A DNA stretch of 64,000 nt. Origin: Ideonella sp. Lineage in GTDB: Bacteria; Pseudomonadota; Gammaproteobacteria; Burkholderiales; Burkholderiaceae_C. The notes below the pieces were generated by a model. It worked only from the letters and a program-made list of their open reading frames with translations. It was not told the DNA's origin and made no database searches. Of the stretch, positions 1 to 8,615 are shown piece by piece. Both the position numbers and the translations under genes were made by a program. Position 1 is the stretch's first letter. The number at the start of each line of letters is the position of its first letter. Where the stretch lies: the NCBI GenBank assembly GCA_016721465.1, contig JADKIA010000027.1, positions 310,001-374,000 of the forward strand, in the 5' to 3' direction.

Positions 1-2
1 CC

Positions 3-164
3 TTCCTGTCGCGCTGGCGCGGCAGCCGCTTCGCCACCCTGAATGCCGGCGGCAATGTGCTGGTCAAGCTCACCTCGTCAAGCTTTTACGTGCTGCCGGC
101 CAGCTGGCCGCCCGCGGGCTACGCCGGGCCGTGGCCCGTCATGTTCAACGCCGTCAACTCCTGA
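3..164 (+). CDS. C-terminal end of an unidentified protein (5' truncated by window edge)
   Basis: The frame that opens at the window edge runs without a stop to TGA at 162-164 and gives about 53 residues ending MFNAVNS. It is rich in aromatic residues and prolines. The stop lies 9 nt before the ATG of the GMC oxidoreductase at 174, so the two were probably co-transcribed. GMC oxidoreductases often sit next to a small partner or subunit gene, but nothing in this tail identifies a family. Real coding is likely from the tight spacing. Function unknown. Confidence 0.5.
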   Translation, partial: FLSRWRGSRFATLNAGGNVLVKLTSSSFYVLPASWPPAGYAGPWPVMFNAVNS

Positions 165-173
165 AAGCCCATC

Positions 174-1768
174 ATGGCCATTCCCGACCTCTACGCCGAA
201 GGCATCGCTTCGGGCTGGAAAGTCATCGACGCTGCCAAACTCAGCGCGGCACAGACACTCGAGGCCGATGTGGCCATCATCGGCAGCGGCGCCGGCGGCG
301 GCGTGTCGGCCGAGATCCTGAGCCTGGCGGGGCTGAAGGTGCTGCTGATTGAAGAGGGGCCGTTGAAGACCTCGGACAGCTTCAAGGACATGGACGAGCG
401 GCGTGCCTACCGCGACCTGTACCAGGAGGGTGGCGCGCGCGCCACCTCGGACGGCGCCATCGCCGTGATGCAGGGGCGCTCGGTCGGCGGCTCGACCACG
501 GTCAACTGGACCTCGAGTTTTCGCACGCCGGCGCCGACGTTGAAGTTCTGGGCTGCAGAGCGCGAGGTTGTCGGCCACAGCGTCGAGGAAATGGCGCCGT
601 GGTTCCAGAAGATGGAGGAACGGCTGAATGTCGAGCCCTGGGCGGCGGCACCGAACCCGAACAACAGTGTGCTCAAGCGCGGCTGCGACAAGCTGGGCTG
701 GGAGGCGCATGCCATCCCGCGCAACGTCAAGGGTTGCTGGAATTCGGGCTACTGCGGCTTCGGCTGCCCGGTCAACGCCAAACAGTCGATGCTGGTGTCT
801 ACCATCCCCGAAGCGCTGCGCAACGGTGCCACGCTGGTGCACCGGCTGCGTGTGAAGCAGCTGCAGCACAGCGACGGCAAGATCACTGGCGCCATTGGTG
901 AGGCCTTGCGCGACGATGCGCGCACACCCAACGGTGTCAGCGTGACGATCAAGGCGCGGCATTTCATCGTCGCTGGTGGGGCCATCAACACGCCGGCGCT
1001 GCTGCTGCGTTCCGGCCTGCCCGACCCGAACAAGCAGCTCGGCCAGCACACGCTGATCCACCCGGTGGTGCTGACGATAGCGCAGATGCCCGAGCGCATC
1101 GATCCGTTTTTGGGTGCGCCTCAGTCGATCGCTCCGACCACTTTCAATGGATGAACGGAGCGACCGGGCCCATGGGCTACAAGCTCGAGGTGCCGCCGAT
1201 CTTCCCCGGCATCGGCGCCGGCGTGTTCAACAGCTTCGGCGAGGATCTGCGCCAGGAGATGGCGGCCTTCGCGCACACCAGCGCCGTGCTGGCGCTGCTG
1301 CGCGACGGCTTCGTCGAACAGAGCCCCGGCGGCAGCATCCGCCTGGCCGACGACGGCAGCCCGATCCTCGACTACGAGCTGAGCGACTATGTGTGGGAAG
1401 GCGTCAAGCGCGCTTACCTCAGCATGGCCGAGCTGCAGTTTGCCGCTGGGGCGAAGCGGGTGCGCCCGGCGCACATCGATGCGACCTACCAAACGAGCTG
1501 GAACGACGCCAAAAAGACCATCGCCGAACTGCCGCTGAAGAAGTTCCGCGCCACGCTGTTCACCGCGCACCTGATGGGCGGCTGCGCGATGAGCCAGAAC
1601 CCGAAGCGCGGCGTGGTCAACAGCCGCGGCACGCATCACCAGATCGCCAATCTGTCGGTGATGGACGGCTCCGTGTTTCCGACCAGCATCGGTGCCAACC
1701 CGCAGCTGTCGATTTACGGCCTGACCGCGCAAAACGTGACCGCACTGGCAAAGGACCTGCGGCGCTGA
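174..1768 (+). pseudogene. GMC-family FAD oxidoreductase, interrupted by a 1-nt deletion
   Basis: Flavoprotein alcohol/sugar/sterol-type oxidoreductase of the glucose-methanol-choline family. The N-terminal half (174-1130) carries the Rossmann FAD signature AIIGSGAGGG near residue 40 and the GMC segment GRSVGGSTTVNW near residue 105. The second half, in another frame, carries SDHFQWMNGATGPMGYK and the C-terminal NPQLSIYGLTAQN that closes the FAD site. Frame 1 should read PQSI-x-SDHF, but only two bases (1131-1132) lie between the ATC of PQSI and the TCC of SDHF, so one base is missing and a stop follows at about 1152-1154. Restoring it gives about 531 aa, a normal family length. It may be a real pseudogene or a sequencing error. 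Confidence 0.8.
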
Positions 1769-2326
1769 AAGCGCTGGTTCCCGCTGCTCGCGGCCTCACC
1801 CGGTTGTCCAGCCAACGCTGGGGCTTCAGCGTGACGCGCCGATTCGTGCGAAGCGCGCCGACACGCGCAGCACGTCGTCCGGCGGGCCTTCCAGCAGCAG
1901 CATGCCCTGGCGCAGCGCATCGGCGCCGCTCAGCCGGCCCTCGAGCCACTGTGCCAGCACCAGCTCGCTGGTCACCGCCACCACGTCACCCGCTGCCGGG
2001 CCAGCCACATGCGTCTGCACGCTGGCCCCCAGGGGCGCGGGGGTGAGCCGCGCCCACAACGCGCTGTCCACGAGCACCAGTGCAATGGCCGGCTCACCCG
2101 CGTCCGACACGCCGAGCAGAAGCCCCAGACGCTGCAGTCTCCAAGCAAACCGCCGGCGGCCCCTATGAGTCGGTTCTTGTCACTCACGTGCGCCGCCGGG
2201 TCACCCTGGAGCAGTCACTCGGTATGAGCGATGACTGCACTGACGGAGCAAGGAACTGGTCCGCGGAGACGCTGTTTGAGACGGCCTGCGGCCCGAACTC
2301 AGTGTCGCGCGCATGGCCGGATCAGG
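1769..2326. other. Long spacer between the GMC gene and the vapBC locus
   Basis: About 560 bp between the GMC stop and the reconstructed vapC stop. The only plausible coding is a minus-strand frame at 1826-2110 (listed separately). From 2180 to 2326 I see no gene, RNA or clear repeat. Confidence 0.4.
1826..2110 (-). CDS. Unassigned open frame, possible gene remnant
   Basis: Minus-strand frame of about 94 aa from a GTG at 2110. The frame stays open upstream to about 2179, where a stop blocks it, so it could be the 3' end of a decayed longer gene. The C-terminal part alternates hydrophobic and small residues and contains ALRQGMLLLEGPPDDVLRV, which looks like a folded alpha/beta domain rather than an antisense shadow. 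A loose resemblance to SCP2-like C-terminal domains of some HxlR-type regulators is only an impression. It converges on the GMC gene. Confidence 0.25.
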   Translation of the reverse strand: MSDAGEPAIALVLVDSALWARLTPAPLGASVQTHVAGPAAGDVVAVTSELVLAQWLEGRLSGADALRQGMLLLEGPPDDVLRVSARFARIGASR

Positions 2327-2721
2327 TCAGAGCACCTTCACCCCCGGCAGCTTGCGCATGCCTCGATCGAAGGTCGCGGTGAAGTCGCAACCCCGTCGAA
2401 CGTGTTTTGCGACCACCAGGCAGTCGGCAAATCCGCAGAGCCTGCTTCGAACAGGCCAAGTGCAGCCACGACGGCTTCGCGATCTTCGAGAGCGAACGCG
2501 GTCTCCTCCAACAGGCTGCGGACCGCGATCAGCTGGGCGTGCTTGTCTTGCTCGAAGGCCGACTTCAGCGTCCAGATTGCTTCCACCAAGACGACATCCG
2601 TCACCAGCAGCGAACCAGGCATGCCGCCGTGCGCTGCCAACAGCGCGTCAATGCGCTTGTTCTGGGCCGGGTCATCGTTGAGCCACAGGCGCAGCAGGAT
2701 GTTGGTGTCGATGCCGATCAT
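2327..2721 (-). pseudogene. vapC: VapC-type PIN-domain ribonuclease toxin, with a 1-nt deletion
   Basis: Toxin of a type II toxin-antitoxin pair; VapC proteins are Mg-dependent RNases. The start MIGIDTNILLR carries the first acidic PIN residue (Asp in GIDTN), and VEAIW carries the conserved Glu. The frame as given then runs into nonsense after LFEAGSAD. Inserting one base between 2428 and 2429 restores FADCLVVAK (third acidic residue) and TATFDRGMRKLPGVKVL (fourth Asp), with a stop at 2327-2329 and about 131 aa, typical for VapC. Its ATG overlaps the antitoxin stop (ATGA). As written the toxin would lack two catalytic acids. Confidence 0.8.
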
Positions 2722-3011
2722 CGGCCAGCCGACTTTCGGCCCGCCTGGCTGGGCGAATGCTTGTCGCGCAGGTGCTTCGACACGGCCTCATCCATTTGTT
2801 CGACGGTCAGTGGCGCGGCATGCGGGGACTTGAGCAAACCCCGGATGCGCCGAGCGTCGGGCTGGACATGCCGGGCGGTGATCGTGTTGTCCGCCTGGAT
2901 CTGGAAGTCGAGGATCGCTCCGGCATCCAGGTTCAGACGATCGCGAATCTCCTTGGGCAGGGTGAGTTGTCCCTTGCTGGTCAGAGTGGCAAGTATGGCC
3001 CAGGCCCCTAT
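2718..3011 (-). CDS. vapB: AbrB/SpoVT-type antitoxin (VapB/MazE-like) without a canonical start codon
   Basis: Directly upstream of vapC and overlapping it by ATGA. The frame reads ATLTSKGQLTLPKEIRDRL, the swapped-hairpin AbrB DNA-binding fold typical of VapB antitoxins, then a tail of about 70 residues that would wrap the toxin and ends in AGRKSAGR. The frame is open back to a TAG at 3033-3035 but has no ATG, GTG or TTG. The candidates are ATA at 3009-3011, ATA at 2994-2996 or CTG at 2982-2984. An AGGAG lies at about 3024-3028 on the minus strand. An ATG misread or mutated to ATA at 3009-3011 is the simplest explanation. The family call is firm; the start is unresolved. Confidence 0.7.
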   Translation of the reverse strand: MGAWAILATLTSKGQLTLPKEIRDRLNLDAGAILDFQIQADNTITARHVQPDARRIRGLLKSPHAAPLTVEQMDEAVSKHLRDKHSPSQAGRKSAGR

Positions 3012-3123
3012 GGGTAGAAGTACTCCTACATTCTAACCGAGTAAGGAAATCGACGGAACCCTGGATCGATGAGGAGCCAAGAGCCTGCAGTGCTGCAGCG
3101 AGACGGCAAGAGCCGCCGCGGGA

Positions 3124-4035
3124 TTACTCCAAGTTCTGCACCTGCTCGCGCATCTGCTCGATGGCGACCTTCATCTCCACCGCGATGTTGGTCAATTCCA
3201 GGGCCGATGACTTCGAGCCCAGCGTGTTGGCCTACCGGTGCAGTACGTGAATCAGGAAATCCAGTCGCTTGCCCAACTCGCCACCGGCCTTGAGCAGGCG
3301 GGTGATCTCGTCCAGATGCGCGCTCAGGCGGGCCAACTCTTCGGCCACATCGATGCGCAGCGCGTAGGCGGCGGCTTCGGCCAGCGCACGCTCGCGCAGT
3401 GTGTCAGCCGGCATGCTGGTGCCGGCACCCGCATTGGCCAGGGCCTCTTGCCAGCGCTCCAGGAAGCGCTGCTGCTGACGCTGCACCACGGCCGGCACCA
3501 AGGGCGCGGCCTGGATGGCGAGTTCGCGCAGCCGACCGATGCGCTCGGTGAGGATGGCCACCAATCGGGCGCCCTCGCGTGCGCGCGCCTCGCCGAGGCC
3601 CTGCACGGCCTGCCGTGTGGCATCCAGCGCGACCTCGTCCAATCGGGCCGTGGCGGTGCCGGCGCGGCACCAATTGAGCACCTCGTTGACGCTGAAGGGT
3701 CGGGCATTGGGCAGCCAGGATTGCACCGTGGACTCCAGCCGCGACAGCCGGTTCAACTGCTCCGACTGCGGTTGCGGCCAGGCGCCGTCCGAGTCACGCA
3801 GGGTGCTCAAGCGCAGCTCGATCTTGCCGCGCTTGAAGCCTGCCCCCACCAACTCGCGCAGCGCGGGTTCGAGTCCGCGCAGTTCGTCGGGCAGCTTCAG
3901 GCCAAGATCCAGAAAACGCCCATTCACCGAACGCAGATCGACCGTGACCGCTCCGGCCGAATTGGGCTCCGCAACGCCTGCTCCGGCTGGGTTTGCCGTG
4001 GCCGTGGCAAAGCCGGTCATGCTGTAAACTGACAT
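3124..4035 (-). pseudogene. yicC: YicC family endoribonuclease, with an in-frame amber codon near the 3' end
   Basis: YicC proteins are endoribonucleases (YicC N-terminal domain plus DUF1732). The start MSVYSMTGFA is the family N-terminus. At 3232-3234 the frame hits TAG after LDFLIHVLHR. The same frame then continues ANTLGSKSSALELTNIAVE to TAA at 3124-3126, so the complete protein would be 303 aa with the amber at codon 268. The family motif here is normally LxQELxREANTLxSKS, so the TAG replaces the Glu of REAN, and Gln-Glu has become His-Val just before it. The product as written loses the conserved 35-residue C-terminus. Divergent from the kinase gene at 4066. Confidence 0.85.
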
Positions 4036-4065
4036 GGGCCTATCGCTAGAGCGAAAACACGGATT

Positions 4066-5033
4066 ATGTCAAAGCAAAGCCCGCGCCATTGCCTGCGGGC
4101 ACCGTGGTCGGGGGCTACTCCATCATCAAGAAGCTCGCCGCAGGCGGGTTCGGTGTCGTCTATCTGGCCGAAGACGATGAGCGCCGCATGGTGGCGATCA
4201 AGGAATACCTGCCCGCCTCGCTGGCCGAGCGCGCGGCCGGTGAGCTCACCCCCCGCGTCAAGCCCGAGAAGCAGCCGCTGTACCGCCTGGGCCTGAAAAG
4301 CTTCTTCGAGGAAGGCCGCTCGCTGGCGCAGATCTCGCACTCCAGCGTGGTCTCGGTGCTGAACTTCTTCCGCGAGAACGAAACCGTCTACATGGTGATG
4401 AACTACCTGCAGGGCGACACCCTGCAGGATTTCATCGTCACCGCGCGCGACTTGAAGCGCGACAAGGTCTTCCGCGAATCCACCATCCGCAGCCTGTTCG
4501 ACGAGATCCTGCGCGGCCTGCGCATCGTGCACCAGCACAAGATGCTGCACCTGGACATCAAGCCGGCCAACATCTTCATCACCAACGACAACAAGGCGGT
4601 GATGCTCGATTTCGGCGCCGCGCGCGAAGTGCTGAGCAAGGAAGGCAACTTCATCCGCCCGATGTACACGCCGGGTTTCGCGGCGCCCGAGATGTACCGG
4701 CGCGACGGTTCACTGGGCCCCTGGACCGACATCTACGCGATCGGCGCCTGCATCTACGCCACGATGCAGGGCTACCCGCCCAACGATGCACCGCAGCGCA
4801 TCGAAAAGGATCGGCTGGCGCTGTCGCTCTCGCGCCTGCGCAACACCTATTCCGACAACCTGATCGAGGTGACGGAATGGTGCATGTCACTCGATCCATT
4901 GTCGCGGCCGCAAAGCGTGTTTGCGCTGCAGAAGGAGCTTTCGCGCGAGACCGAGCGGCGCTACACCAAGCTCAGCTTCAGTGAGCGCCTGAAGCTGCAG
5001 ATCGAAAACCTCAAGACCGGCGCGAAGCCCTGA
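4066..5033 (+). CDS. Cytoplasmic serine/threonine protein kinase (apparent 1-nt deletion at the 5' end)
   Basis: Hanks-type kinase of about 322 aa. The glycine-rich loop AAGGFGVVYLAE is followed by the ATP-binding Lys in AIKEYLP, the catalytic loop HLDIKPANIF, the metal-binding LDFGAAR and the APE-like AAPEMY. There is no transmembrane segment or PASTA domain. The ATG at 4066 has the right context but leads out of frame. Adding one A to the A-run at 4071-4073 gives MSKAKPAPLPAGTVVGGY in frame with the kinase. Otherwise translation would have to start at TTG 4089, almost on the kinase domain. The PP2C gene follows after 14 nt, so this is a kinase/phosphatase pair. Confidence 0.9.
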
Positions 5034-5047
5034 ACCTGGATCCGCCC

Positions 5048-5962
5048 ATGCGATTTTCCGTGTACCAGGTCAGCCGCAAAGGTGGCCGCGAGAAGAACGA
5101 AGACCGCATGGGTTACTGCTACACGCGCAGCTCGGGTCTGTTTGCATTGGCCGACGGCATGGGCGGACACCCCGAGGGCGAGGTGGCCTCGCAACTGGCG
5201 CTGCAGACACTGGCCGCGCTGTTCCAGCGCGACGCCAAGCCGAGCCTGCGCGACCCGATGCGTTTCCTCAACGACGCCATCCTGGCCGGGCATCATCAGT
5301 TGCTGCGTTATGCCACGGACAAGGCGCTGCTCGACACGCCTCGCACCACGATCGTGGCCTGCCTGCTGCAAGGCAACGCGGCGTACTGGGCGCATTGTGG
5401 TGACTCACGGCTCTATCTGGTGCGCGGTGACAAGATGATCGCCCGCACACGTGACCATTCGTATACCGAGTTGCAGGACACCATGGCGCAGGTGGTGCCC
5501 ATGGGCCAGCGCTTCAACCGCAACGTGCTGTTCACCTGCCTGGGCTCGCCCGGCAAGCCGGTGGTGGACACGGCTGGCCCCCTGCTGATGCAAAAGGGCG
5601 ACAAGGTGATGCTGTGCTCCGACGGCCTGTGGGGCACGGTGAGCGACGCCAAGATCACCGAGCTGCTGGCCACGCGCCCGATCTCCGATGCCGTGCCCGA
5701 GCTGGCCGAGCAGGCGCTGCGCGAGGCCGGGCCGCGCAGCGACAACGTCACCGTGCTGGCCGTGGAATGGGAAGGCGCCGAAGAGTCCGACCCGAGCATG
5801 GCGGTGTCCACGCAGAACCTGGGTGACGAGGTCTTTGCCTCCACCATCCAGGCCACGTTGGCCGGCGAGGCCGCGCCCGACGAACTCGACGACGCCGAGA
5901 TCGAGCGATCGATCCGCGAGATCAACGAAGCGATCCGCAAGTCGTCCCAAAAGAAGAACTGA
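5048..5962 (+). CDS. PP2C-family serine/threonine phosphatase
   Basis: Metal-dependent phosphatase of 304 aa that should reverse phosphorylation by the kinase 14 nt upstream. PPM motifs in order: EDRMG, ADGMGGHPEGE (metal-binding Asp), AHCGDSRLYLVR, CSDGLWG and SDNVTVLAVEW. There is no signal or membrane segment. After the catalytic domain (about 1-240) there is an acidic helical tail of about 60 residues ending in SSQKKN. The ATG at 5048 is well placed. rph starts 8 nt after the stop, so kinase, phosphatase and rph look co-transcribed. Confidence 0.93.
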   Translation: MRFSVYQVSRKGGREKNEDRMGYCYTRSSGLFALADGMGGHPEGEVASQLALQTLAALFQRDAKPSLRDPMRFLNDAILAGHHQLLRYATDKALLDTPRTTIVACLLQGNAAYWAHCGDSRLYLVRGDKMIARTRDHSYTELQDTMAQVVPMGQRFNRNVLFTCLGSPGKPVVDTAGPLLMQKGDKVMLCSDGLWGTVSDAKITELLATRPISDAVPELAEQALREAGPRSDNVTVLAVEWEGAEESDPSMAVSTQNLGDEVFASTIQATLAGEAAPDELDDAEIERSIREINEAIRKSSQKKN

Positions 5963-5970
5963 GGTATTCC

Positions 5971-6712
5971 ATGAGTGATTTTCAGCGCGCGGGCGGCCGC
6001 GCGAAGGATGCTTTGCGTCCAGTGACGATCCAACGCGGCTACACCTGCCATGCCGAAGGCTCGGTGCTGGTGAGCTTTGGTGCGACCAAGGTGCTGTGCA
6101 CCGCGTCGGTGGAAGAGAAGGTGCCGCCGCACAAGCGCGGCAGCTGGCGAGGGCTGGGTGACCGCCGAGTACGGCATGCTGCCGCGCGCCACGCACACCC
6201 GCGGCGACCGCGAGGCCGCGCGCGGCAAGCAGAGCGGCCGCACGCAGGAGATCCAGCGCCTGATCGGCCGCTCGCTGCGTTGCGTGTTCGATCTGTCCAA
6301 GCTGGGCGAGCGCAGCATCCTCATCGATTGCGACGTGCTTCAGGCCGACGGTGGCACGCGCACGGCCGCCATCACCGGTGCCTGGGTGGCCGCGCAGGAC
6401 GCGGTGAACTGGCTCATGGCCAACGGCAAGCTGGCCGAGAGCCCGATCAAGGATGCGGTGGCGGCCATCTCGGTGGGCATCGTCGATGGCACGCCCTTGC
6501 TCGACCTGGAATACACCGAAGACTCGGCCTGTGACACCGACATGAATGTGGTGATGACCGGAAGCGGCGGCTTCGTCGAGGTGCAGGGCACGGCCGAGGG
6601 CGCGTCGTTCTCTCGCGCCGAGATGGAGGCGTTGCTGGCGCTGGCCGATCAGGGCATCCGAGCCCTGGTCAAGGCGCAGCGGGCGGCATTGGCCGCGCCG
6701 ATGGCAGCGTAG
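5971..6712 (+). CDS. rph: Ribonuclease PH (apparent 1-nt insertion)
   Basis: Phosphorolytic 3'-5' exoribonuclease that trims tRNA 3' ends. The N-terminus (RAGGRAKDALRPVTIQRGYT) and the rest of the protein (GWVTAEYGMLPRATHTR, then KQSGRTQEIQRLIGRSLR) lie in two frames. Removing the T at 6145 joins them as KRGSGEGWVTAEYG, the expected RNase PH sequence, and gives about 246 aa, the usual length. Followed after 18 nt by rdgB on the same strand. As written the protein would be truncated after about 60 correct residues. An assembly error seems more likely than decay, although rph frameshifts do exist in nature (E. coli K-12). Confidence 0.9.
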
Positions 6713-6730
6713 CGCTTTCAGGGGGTCGAC

Positions 6731-7369
6731 ATGCGTCTGGTGCTCGCATCCAACAACGCCAAGAAGTTGCTGGAGTTGCGGGCGCTGCTGCAGGGACTGC
6801 CGGTGGCGATCGTGGCGCAAGGCGAGCTCGGCATTGCCGAGGCCGACGAGCCACACCACACTTTCATCGAGAACGCGTTGGTCAAGGCGCGCCATGCCGC
6901 CATGGCCTGTGGTGGCGCGGCGTTGGCGGACGATTCCGGCTTGTGCGTCAATGCCCTGGGCGGTGCGCCCGGCGTGATCTCGGCTCACTTCGGTGGTGAA
7001 GTGGGTCCGTTGGCTGGCGAAGACCGCGAGGCCCGCCGCCGCCGGCAGGACGCGCTCAACAACGCCGCCTTGCTGGATCGCCTGGATGGCGTCACCGACC
7101 GGCGCGGGCACTTCATCAGCACCCTGGTGGCGGTGCGCCATGCCGACGACCCCGAGCCGCTGGTGGCCGTGGGGCGCTGGCCCGGTGAGATCCTCAACGC
7201 GGCGCGTGGCACGGCCGGTTTCGGCTACGACCCGCTCATGTTCATTCCGGCGTTGCGATGCACCGTGGCCGAGCTCAGCGCCGAGGTCAAGAACGCGCAC
7301 AGCCACCGTGCGCGGTCGGCCGCGCTGTTGCGGACCATGCTCACCGAGGTTTGGCACCTTGGCGGCTGA
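6731..7369 (+). CDS. rdgB: Non-canonical purine NTP pyrophosphatase (XTP/dITP/ITP diphosphatase)
   Basis: House-cleaning enzyme that hydrolyses ITP, dITP and XTP to monophosphates and keeps damaged purines out of nucleic acids. At 212 aa it has normal Ham1/RdgB length. It begins LVLASNNAKKLLELRALL (family nucleotide-binding SNNxxK), continues with ADDSGLCVNALGGAPGV (catalytic Asp pair) and ends with a GFGYDPLMFIP segment. One variation is SAHFGG, where most homologues have SARFAG. The start of hemW overlaps or closely follows the end of this gene. Confidence 0.95.
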   Translation: MRLVLASNNAKKLLELRALLQGLPVAIVAQGELGIAEADEPHHTFIENALVKARHAAMACGGAALADDSGLCVNALGGAPGVISAHFGGEVGPLAGEDREARRRRQDALNNAALLDRLDGVTDRRGHFISTLVAVRHADDPEPLVAVGRWPGEILNAARGTAGFGYDPLMFIPALRCTVAELSAEVKNAHSHRARSAALLRTMLTEVWHLGG

Positions 7370-8588
7370 GCTGATCGGCGCTCCGACCGTGGACATTGTT
7401 CAGCGCTATCTGCGCGCTGGCACGCTGCGCCTGGGCGATCCGCCGCCGCTGTCGCTGTATGTGCACCTGCCCTGGTGCCTGGCCAAGTGCCCCTACTGCG
7501 ACTTCAATTCGCACGCGGTGCCCGCAATGGGCGGGCTGCCGGAGCAGCGCTATCTGGACGCATTGATGGCCGACCTGGAATCGGCATTGCCCCAGGTGTG
7601 GGGCCGACCGGTGGTGAGTGTGTTCATCGGCGGCGGCACGCCCAGCCTGATCACACCGCTGGGCATCGAGCGCCTGCTGGGCGACATCCGGGCTCGCCTG
7701 CCGCTGGAGCCGGGCTGCGAGATCACCCTGGAAGCCAATCCCGGCAGCTTCGAGCGCGAGCGATTCAAGTCCTTTCGCGCCGCGGGCGTCACGCGCTTGT
7801 CCATTGGTGTGCAGAGTTTCGACGACGGCATGCTGCGCCAGTTGGGCCGGGTGCACGACGCGGCACAGGCGCGCGCGGCGATCGCCGAAGCGCAAGCGGC
7901 CTTCGATACCTTCAATATCGACCTGATGTACGCCTTGCCCGGGCAGACGCTGGCTCACTTGCGGGCGGACCTGGACGAAGCGCTGTCCTTCGCACCGCCG
8001 CACCTGTCGATCTACCACCTCACCATCGAGGCCAATACGCGCTTCGCCAGCGCGCCGCCGGCCGGACTGCCGGACGACGACCTGGCCAGCGACATGCTCG
8101 ACCTGATCACCGAGCGAACCCAGTCCGTGGGCTTGAAGCGTTATGAGGTCTCGGCATTCGCGCGCGAAGGGCACCGCTGCGCGCACAACCAGAACTACTG
8201 GCACTTCGGCGACTACCTTGGCATCGGGGCAGGTGCCCATGGCAAGCTCAGCTACCCGCACCGCGTGGTGCGCCAGGTGCGCTGGCGCGAACCCAACACC
8301 TACATGGAGCGTGCGCTGGCGGGGCAGGCCATGAGCAACGACGAGGAGGTGGCGCGAGCGCAACTGCCCTTCGAGTACATGCTCAATGCCCTGCGCCTGC
8401 GCGAAGGGTTTGCGCTGGCGGACTTCAGCGCCCGCACCGGCCTGCCGCCCAGCAGCATCGAGACGGCCTTGCAGCAGGCCGAAGCCAGGGGCCTCGTCGA
8501 GCGCAACTTCAGCCACGTGCGTCCCACGGCGCGCGGATTCGACTTCCTGTCGGACCTGCAGGCGCTGTTCCTGGCCGACGCCGCGTAG
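7359..8588 (+). CDS. hemW: HemW, radical SAM haem chaperone
   Basis: Radical SAM protein of the HemN/HemW family. HemW binds haem and is thought to deliver it to respiratory enzymes. The cluster motif is CLAKCPYCDFNSH; Cx3Cx2C followed by DFxSH is the HemW form. Then FIGGGTPSLI (SAM-binding GGxxP), EANPGSF, NIDLMYALPGQT and the C-terminal HemN wing (about 300-409). Truncated relative to true HemN oxidases, as expected for HemW. The start is uncertain: TTG at 7359 overlaps rdgB by 11 nt and gives 409 aa, while GTG at 7389 is an alternative. Last gene of the kinase-rph-rdgB run. Confidence 0.93.
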   Translation: MAAELIGAPTVDIVQRYLRAGTLRLGDPPPLSLYVHLPWCLAKCPYCDFNSHAVPAMGGLPEQRYLDALMADLESALPQVWGRPVVSVFIGGGTPSLITPLGIERLLGDIRARLPLEPGCEITLEANPGSFERERFKSFRAAGVTRLSIGVQSFDDGMLRQLGRVHDAAQARAAIAEAQAAFDTFNIDLMYALPGQTLAHLRADLDEALSFAPPHLSIYHLTIEANTRFASAPPAGLPDDDLASDMLDLITERTQSVGLKRYEVSAFAREGHRCAHNQNYWHFGDYLGIGAGAHGKLSYPHRVVRQVRWREPNTYMERALAGQAMSNDEEVARAQLPFEYMLNALRLREGFALADFSARTGLPPSSIETALQQAEARGLVERNFSHVRPTARGFDFLSDLQALFLADAA

Positions 8589-8615
8589 GCCGCCAAGCTT
8601 GCGGCCGCCGCTCGC

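Noticed and set aside
5405..7396. Minus-strand open frame of about 660 codons opposite the phosphatase, rph and rdgB
   Set aside because: Antisense shadow; its translation shows no conserved motif, while all three plus-strand genes are recognised.
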